From the NCBI GenBank assembly GCA_041905525.1, contig JAYRKY010000004.1, positions 62,001-126,000 of the forward strand: DNA of 64,000 bases, written 5' to 3'. The DNA comes from SHVO01 sp041905525. GTDB lineage: Bacteria > Pseudomonadota > Alphaproteobacteria > Rhodospirillales > Rhodospirillaceae. Under the pieces are notes generated by a model. The model was not told where the DNA came from, did not search any database, and saw only the letters and a program-made list of their open reading frames with translations. Positions 59,557 to 64,000 of the stretch are shown piece by piece. Within the stretch, counting starts at the first letter, position 1. Every line of letters starts with the position of its first letter. Position numbers and translations under genes: made by a program.

Positions 59557-59757
59557 TTGAACATCACGCTGAACGGCGAAGCGCGTGTCATCCCCGAAGG
59601 TCTGTCGGTGGAGGCTCTGCTCGCGCACCTCGGTCTCCAGTCGAAGAAGGTCGCCGTCGAGCGCAACCTCGAGATCGTTCCCAAGTCCACCTTCGGTGCT
59701 ACTCAGATCAGGGATGGCGACCGGATCGAAATCGTCCATTTCATCGGCGGCGGTTAG
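59557..59757 (+). CDS. thiS: Sulfur carrier protein ThiS
   Basis: About 66 residues from TTG 59557. The GGGAGGG at 59543-59549 is 7 nt from it, but only 1 nt from the in-frame GTG 59551 that would add two residues. The beta-grasp fold has NITLNGEARVIPEGLSVEALLAHLGL and the C-terminal GG-terminus of HFIGGG. The terminal Gly is thiocarboxylated and gives sulfur for the thiazole ring. It lies 25 nt before thiG under a TPP riboswitch. Confidence 0.93.
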   Translation: MNITLNGEARVIPEGLSVEALLAHLGLQSKKVAVERNLEIVPKSTFGATQIRDGDRIEIVHFIGGG

Positions 59758-59782
59758 CCGCGTTTTTCCGATAGGCCGTTCC

Positions 59783-60571
59783 ATGAATCAGATTGACCCC
59801 ATCACGGACACTTTCGTCGTCGCCGGGCAGCGCTTTTCATCCCGCCTTCTGGTGGGGACCGGCAAGTATAAGGATTTCGAGGAGACCGCGCGCGCCATCG
59901 ACGCGTCCGGCGCCGAGATCGTCACCGTGGCCGTGCGCCGCGTGAATCTTTCCGATCCTTCGCAGCCCATGTTGGTCGATTATGTGGACCCGAAGAAGTA
60001 CACGTACCTGCCTAACACCGCGGGCTGTTACACGGCCGACGACGCCGTGCGTACGCTACGTCTCGCGCGTGAGGCGGGCGGCTGGAACCTCGTGAAACTC
60101 GAGGTGCTAGGCGATCAGAAGACGCTCTATCCCAACATCGTCGAAACCTTGAAGGCGGCCGAAGCCCTCATCAAGGATAAGTTCGACGTGATGGTGTACT
60201 GCACCGATGATCCCATCATGTGCAAACGGCTCGAAGAGTTGGGCTGCTGCGCCATCATGCCGCTGGCGGCGCCGATTGGATCGGGCCTCGGCATCCAGAA
60301 CCCCGTGAACATTCGCTTGATCGTCGAGCAGACGAAAGTGCCGGTGTTGGTTGATGCCGGGGTGGGAACCGCGTCGGACGCGGCCATCGCCATGGAACTC
60401 GGATGCGACGGCGTTCTCATGAACACGGCCATCGCGGCCGCCAAGGACCCCATCAAGATGGCGCGGGCGATGAAACTCGCCGTCGAGGCGGGACGGCTGG
60501 CCTATCTCGCCGGGCGCATGCCGCGCAAAATGTACGCTGATCCATCCTCGCCGCTCGCGGGCCTGATCTAA
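59783..60571 (+). CDS. thiG: Thiazole synthase ThiG
   Basis: 262 residues from ATG 59783; the frame extends upstream through thiS. The (beta/alpha)8 barrel shows LLVGTGKYKDFEE, the imine-forming Lys in NLVKLEVLGD, PNIVETLKAAE, and the phosphate-binding ends VLVDAGVGTASDAAIAMELGCDGVLMNTAIA. With ThiS-thiocarboxylate, DXP and glycine/tyrosine-derived iminoglycine it makes the thiazole of thiamine. Thiamine genes thiC, thiE and thiF are not in the window. Confidence 0.97.
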   Translation: MNQIDPITDTFVVAGQRFSSRLLVGTGKYKDFEETARAIDASGAEIVTVAVRRVNLSDPSQPMLVDYVDPKKYTYLPNTAGCYTADDAVRTLRLAREAGGWNLVKLEVLGDQKTLYPNIVETLKAAEALIKDKFDVMVYCTDDPIMCKRLEELGCCAIMPLAAPIGSGLGIQNPVNIRLIVEQTKVPVLVDAGVGTASDAAIAMELGCDGVLMNTAIAAAKDPIKMARAMKLAVEAGRLAYLAGRMPRKMYADPSSPLAGLI

Positions 60572-60652
60572 CCGGTTGGCGTCCCTCGCGAAGCGGATGG
60601 CGCGCTCAGGCTGAGGTTCTATACTTCTCCTGCAAGCAGAAAGAGGGGCGCT

Positions 60653-61105
60653 ATGGCCGAACCTACCGTATTGCCGCCGGCCGCCGCGCCCGCGGAATCG
60701 CTCACCGTTCCCACGGTGATATATATCCTGTACGGCGTGGGTTTCTTCTTTCCGCCCGCGGCGCTTGTGGGCGTGATCATGGCGCACACCGGCATGGCGA
60801 ACGCCGGTACCGTATCGCTCACGCACTTCTCCTACCAAGCGCGCACCTTCTGGTTCGGTTTACTCACCCTCAGTGTCTCCGCAATGGTTGGCCTGAGCTA
60901 TGTGGTCGTGAATTTCGCCGCCATGATGGCCGAGACGCCGCACGGCGCGGAATGGATCATGCCGGAGGGCGTCCCGCCGGTGTTGATGCTCGCCGGCGCC
61001 ATCTGGATGTGGTGGCTGGTGTGGACGCTGGTCCGAATCCTCAAAGGCTTCGTCACGGTGCTATCCCGCAGACCGATGCCGAAACCCCGGACGCTGCTCT
61101 GGTAG
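60653..61105 (+). CDS. Multi-pass membrane protein (DUF4870-like)
   Basis: 150 residues. After a Pro/Ala-rich N-terminus, three or four hydrophobic segments follow (TVIYILYGVGFFFPPAALVGVIMA, FWFGLLTLSVSAMVGLSYVVV, PPVLMLAGAIWMWWLVWTLVRIL). A THFSYQARTFWF element resembles DUF4870 proteins. Function is unknown. It stands 81 nt after thiG, without evident functional link. Confidence 0.72.
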   Translation: MAEPTVLPPAAAPAESLTVPTVIYILYGVGFFFPPAALVGVIMAHTGMANAGTVSLTHFSYQARTFWFGLLTLSVSAMVGLSYVVVNFAAMMAETPHGAEWIMPEGVPPVLMLAGAIWMWWLVWTLVRILKGFVTVLSRRPMPKPRTLLW

Positions 61106-61206
61106 CTGGGCAATTCCTGCCGGTCCTAAGCCGCTTCTGCCGGACTACGGCCACGGGACGTGCCGCGCCGCGCCCCTAACGCATTGAATTCATTCGAACC
61201 GCCTCC

Positions 61207-61221
61207 TGGCACGAGCCTTGC
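61207..61221 (+). promoter_or_regulatory. Sigma-54 promoter of the flgE-like gene
   Basis: TGGCACGAGCCTTGC carries GG and GC at exact -24/-12 spacing and matches the RpoN consensus; flanking C and T extend it. Transcription should start near 61233, giving a leader of about 65 nt. This is the usual control of hook and other class III flagellar genes in alphaproteobacteria such as Caulobacter, where FlbD is the activator. Confidence 0.88.
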
Positions 61222-61298
61222 TACATCCGAACCAACGCTCGAAGTGCGCGCTGGGCAACCAGCGCGCTCTTTCGGGCCCGAAATGAGCGGAGAGTGAG

Positions 61299-62573
61299 AT
61301 GAGCGCAGGTCTGCGGGGGATCTTCAACACGGCGGTGCAGGGCATGAATGCCCAGTCCCAGCACATGTCGAATATCTCCACCAACATCGCCAACGTGAAC
61401 ACCACGGGCTACAAGGCCCAGGGTACCCACTTTGCGACGCTGCTGAATCACGTTGATCCACTCTCGCGCAGCTATTTCAGCGTCAACACTTACGATTATC
61501 GCCAGGTAGACAAGCAGGGCGCCATCGCCACCACCAACCGTAGCTTCGACGTGGCGCTGAACGGCCGCGGCTTCTTCATCACCAATGAGAATACGCAAGG
61601 GCTTGGCGAATATCAGTTCACCCGCGACGGCGCCTTTTTCGGCCAGTCCGTCGACCTGGGCGTCGATACCGACGGCAATGGTCAGAATGACCAAGGCGTG
61701 CTGATGACCACGTCCACCGGAAACTATGTGTATGGCTGGGCCGCCGACGCCAACGGCGCCGTGTCGCCGTCAAACGATATTTCGACGCTGACTCCGATCA
61801 TGTTCAACAACAACAGCATCTTCGAGCCGGCGGCGACGACCAGCATCCAATTGCAGGCCAACGTCTCGGCCGCCAGCAGCGGACGCCAGAGCGTCGGCTT
61901 GCCGTTCGTCGACGTGAACGGTACCTCGCGCACGCTCTCGGTCGGATTTACGGCTGGGCTGGACGCGACCTGGACTCTCGACATGGAAGCCATCGGCGCG
62001 GATACCTCGCGCATTCCGGTCGACTTCTTTCCGCCGACAGTGACTTTCAACGGGATCGGCGGCATGGCCGATCCACCGGACGGTCTGATCGAGGCCACCA
62101 TCCATGATCCCACCGGCGACCAGACCGTGATGTTGGACCTTTCGAAGGTGACGCAACTCGCCGACAACGGCGCGCTGACGGTGCAGAACATCAAACAGGA
62201 CGGCTACATCATGGGCCGCCTGAACAACACCTACTTCGACAACACGGGCATGCTCATCGGCAGCTATTCCAACGGCCAGACGCGCAACCTCTACCAGCTG
62301 GCGACCGCGCATTTCACCGCCGAGAACAAGCTCGAAGCCAAGAACGGCAATATGTTCGAGCGCACCCAAGCGGCCGGTGACATGGAAATCGCGGCCATCA
62401 ACTCGCAGATGGGCCGCACGCAGCTCGTGATCGGCGCGTTGGAAAGCTCCAACGTCGATCTCGCCGATCAGTTCTCCAAACTGATCGTCACGCAGCGTGC
62501 CTATTCGTCCAACGCGACGGTGCTCCGCACCGCTGACGAAATGACGATGAACGCTCGCGATCTCAAGCGCTAA
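61299..62573 (+). CDS. flgE: Flagellar hook/basal-body rod-type protein, FlgE-like
   Basis: 424 residues. The N-terminal rod signature is MSAGLRGIFNTAVQGMNAQSQHMSNISTNIANVNTTGYK and the C-terminus LESSNVDLADQFSKLIVTQRAYSSNATVLRTADEM. These helices form the axial coiled-coil shared by FlgE/F/G. A D1/D2-like middle region suits the hook (FlgE), although the length is at the low end for it. It is exported by the flagellar type III apparatus. It has a consensus sigma-54 promoter. No other flagellar gene adjoins it in the window. Confidence 0.9.
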   Translation: MSAGLRGIFNTAVQGMNAQSQHMSNISTNIANVNTTGYKAQGTHFATLLNHVDPLSRSYFSVNTYDYRQVDKQGAIATTNRSFDVALNGRGFFITNENTQGLGEYQFTRDGAFFGQSVDLGVDTDGNGQNDQGVLMTTSTGNYVYGWAADANGAVSPSNDISTLTPIMFNNNSIFEPAATTSIQLQANVSAASSGRQSVGLPFVDVNGTSRTLSVGFTAGLDATWTLDMEAIGADTSRIPVDFFPPTVTFNGIGGMADPPDGLIEATIHDPTGDQTVMLDLSKVTQLADNGALTVQNIKQDGYIMGRLNNTYFDNTGMLIGSYSNGQTRNLYQLATAHFTAENKLEAKNGNMFERTQAAGDMEIAAINSQMGRTQLVIGALESSNVDLADQFSKLIVTQRAYSSNATVLRTADEMTMNARDLKR

Positions 62574-62582
62574 AGATCGGCG

Positions 62583-63227
62583 CTACGCCGCGCCGGATTT
62601 CGCCCGCATCAAAAGCTTCTCACGAAAGACGTCGTAGATCGTAACGCCCGCGGCGGCGGCGATGTCCTTCGCGCTCATGTTCGTTTCGGTCAACAGGACC
62701 CGGATGAACTCCGGTCGCGGACGCCACGCCGCGTTCGCGCGTTTGAGGCCGCCCCGCGCGCGCAAGGCTTCGGCGCGTCGGCGTTTGGCCTCTTCGGCTT
62801 TCCGTTCATCTTCGTCCAGGCCGCGCCGTATGGCGTCGGCCATAGCTTCGGCGTGCCGGCGTTTTTCCGCCGCATAGCGCTCGACTTCGCTTTGAAAGCC
62901 TCCGGCGGTTGCCTCGGGGCTTTCGTTGCCGCGCCGCTGCGACCACCAGCGGCCCATCTGTTCAGCCGACGCCGCGCCGAAGTCGGCCGGGAATCCAGCC
63001 GGTCCCTTATGGGGCTTGGCGGGACGCTCCCGCGGCGTATCCGCGCTGTCGGCGCGGTGATCCGCCATGCCGGCGGCTTCGCGCAAGGAAAGGCCATGCG
63101 CAGCCGCAAGACGCGTGGCGGCCTGCATCGCCGCGTCGCGCTCGCCTTCATAGGTGGTGGAGTTGGCCACTTCGAGCAGCTTGCGAAAGCGCAGCCGCTC
63201 TTTGGCAGTAAACTGAGAAACGCTCAT
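62583..63227 (-). CDS. DUF2786-domain protein with C-terminal helix-turn-helix-like end
   Basis: 214 residues. The N-terminal block RFRKLLEVANSTTYEGERDAAMQAATRLAAAHGLSL is the DUF2786 pattern. A long charged, probably coiled-coil middle follows (EVERYAAEKRRHAEAM to RRRAEALRARG). The last 45 residues (LLTETNMSAKDIAAAAGVTIYDVFREK) look like a helix-turn-helix. DUF2786 proteins are of unknown function and may bind DNA. It converges on flgE, 9 nt apart. Confidence 0.78.
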   Translation of the reverse strand: MSVSQFTAKERLRFRKLLEVANSTTYEGERDAAMQAATRLAAAHGLSLREAAGMADHRADSADTPRERPAKPHKGPAGFPADFGAASAEQMGRWWSQRRGNESPEATAGGFQSEVERYAAEKRRHAEAMADAIRRGLDEDERKAEEAKRRRAEALRARGGLKRANAAWRPRPEFIRVLLTETNMSAKDIAAAAGVTIYDVFREKLLMRAKSGAA

Positions 63228-63293
63228 CGAAACGGAACGACTTCCCCCAAGAGATAAGTCCGCGCGTTCTTCGCCGCGCTTGCTGGCGCCTGC

Positions 63294-64000
63294 TTACTTC
63301 TTACGCGCGTCCGCGATCAGCTCTTTCAAATGATCCTTTTGAAGCGCGCCCGGTACCAGCGTCTCGCCGACCACGATCGCCGGCGTGCCCTCGATCCCGA
63401 GCTCTTGCGCCAGCTGGTGGTTCTTCTTCAGGATTTCGTTGATCTCCGGCGCCTTCATGTCCTCACGCAGCTTCTTGACGTCAATCTTGACGTCGGCGGC
63501 GATCTTCATGATCGAATCTTCGTTCAGCTGCCCGCGATGGCCGAGCATCGCCATGTGGAATTCCTGATACTTGTTCTGCTTGCGCGATGCGAGCGCGGCC
63601 TGCGAGGCGACGACCGAGCCGGGTCCAAGGATCGGAAACTCTTTCACGACCAGCTTGATCTTTCCGTCTTCCTTCAGGGTTTCCATCATGGTCGGGTACA
63701 CCTGCTTGCAGTAGCCGCAGTTGTAATCGAAGAACTCGACCAGGGTGACATCACCCTTCGGATTTCCCAGCACGGTGCCTTCCGGCGGTGTGAACAGCGA
63801 GGCCTTGTTGGCATTGATGGCCGCGACCACCTTCGAAGCCTTCGCTTTCTCTTCCTTCTCCTGGAGCAGCGACACCGCTTCGGTGATGATCTCGGGATTG
63901 GCGAGGATGTATTCGCGCACCAGCCCGCGCACTTCCTTTTTCTGCGCGTCCGAAAGAGCGGCGCTTTGGGCCGACACAGGACCCGCGGCGAGCGCGGTCA
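63294..64000 (-). CDS. DsbA/ScsC-like thiol-disulfide protein, N-terminus beyond window
   Basis: At least 235 codons. The frame is open to the window end and the visible start of the mature part (ALAAGPVSAQ) looks like a signal-peptide end, so the true start is outside; GTG 63977 is internal. Residues about 8-50 (SDAQKKEVRGLVREYILANPEIITEA) match the ScsC N-terminal stalk domain. The DsbA-like domain follows with active-site CGYC in FFDYNCGYCKQVYP and a cis-Pro in EGTPAIVVG. It forms or isomerises disulfides in the periplasm. Confidence 0.93.
   Translation of the reverse strand, partial: TALAAGPVSAQSAALSDAQKKEVRGLVREYILANPEIITEAVSLLQEKEEKAKASKVVAAINANKASLFTPPEGTVLGNPKGDVTLVEFFDYNCGYCKQVYPTMMETLKEDGKIKLVVKEFPILGPGSVVASQAALASRKQNKYQEFHMAMLGHRGQLNEDSIMKIAADVKIDVKKLREDMKAPEINEILKKNHQLAQELGIEGTPAIVVGETLVPGALQKDHLKELIADARKK

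Overview
The window is a chromosomal stretch of a high-GC alphaproteobacterium. The evidence for this is the mitochondrial-type accessory proteins (an NDUFA12/B17.2 homologue and a HIG1-domain protein), the aat-accC-accB-aroQ block beside NDUFA12 and MlaD genes, a class II (B12-dependent) ribonucleotide reductase, an Rrf2-headed suf operon ending in sufT and sufA, and a flagellar hook-type gene with a Caulobacter-like sigma-54 promoter. I cannot name the genus. There is no IS element, prophage, integrase or CRISPR array. Genes are tightly packed, often with 4-bp stop/start overlaps.

Layout. 1-5.4 kb (minus): an AI-2E/PerM-type permease (cut by the window edge), an outer-membrane barrel-like protein, a membrane c-di-GMP phosphodiesterase with a dead GGDEF domain, and a secreted cupredoxin-like protein. 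5.5-9.8 kb (minus): SapC, an AlkA-like glycosylase, YaaA, a lone cyclic-nucleotide-binding domain and two exported proteins with similar C-termini. 10.1-15.8 kb: a two-component pair, an ECF sigma factor, an M61 peptidase and a small secreted protein. 15.9-24.1 kb: a zinc region. zur-znuC-znuB run leftward, apparently continuing into kdpD/kdpE-like genes. znuA, a small Cys/His protein and a ZnuD-like TonB receptor run rightward. A perfect 17-bp Zur-type palindrome lies between the two arms. 24.1-31.5 kb: a formyltransferase-like gene, then rrf2-sufBCDSUTA, which builds Fe-S clusters.

31.5-36.6 kb: a receiver protein, a HIG1 protein, an unknown protein, N-formylglutamate amidohydrolase, tRNA-Val(GAC), a 58-residue microprotein, a PEP-CTERM protein behind a consensus sigma-54 promoter, and a serine hydrolase. 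36.7-39.8 kb: a valine-degradation operon (acyl-CoA dehydrogenase, 3-hydroxyisobutyryl-CoA hydrolase, mmsB). 39.8-48 kb: an unknown protein, parE, a YciA-type thioesterase, a FemAB-like acyltransferase, RidA, serA and an AsmA-family protein. 48-52.7 kb (minus): nrdJ followed 9 nt later by a CD-NTase-fold protein whose catalytic acids look lost. 53-59.2 kb: CreA, a PRC-barrel lipoprotein, NDUFA12, two tandem MlaD proteins, a DUF2155 protein, then aat-accC-accB-aroQ on the other strand. 59.4-64 kb: a TPP riboswitch with thiS-thiG, a membrane protein, an flgE-like gene behind a second sigma-54 promoter, a DUF2786 protein and a DsbA/ScsC-like thioredoxin-fold protein cut by the right edge.

Most of the window is ordinary core genome. 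The points most worth a second look are the nrdJ-linked degenerate CD-NTase, the KdpDE-like pair attached to the zinc operon, the cupredoxin/c-di-GMP/barrel operon, the tRNA-adjacent microprotein, and the sigma-54 promoter of the PEP-CTERM gene.
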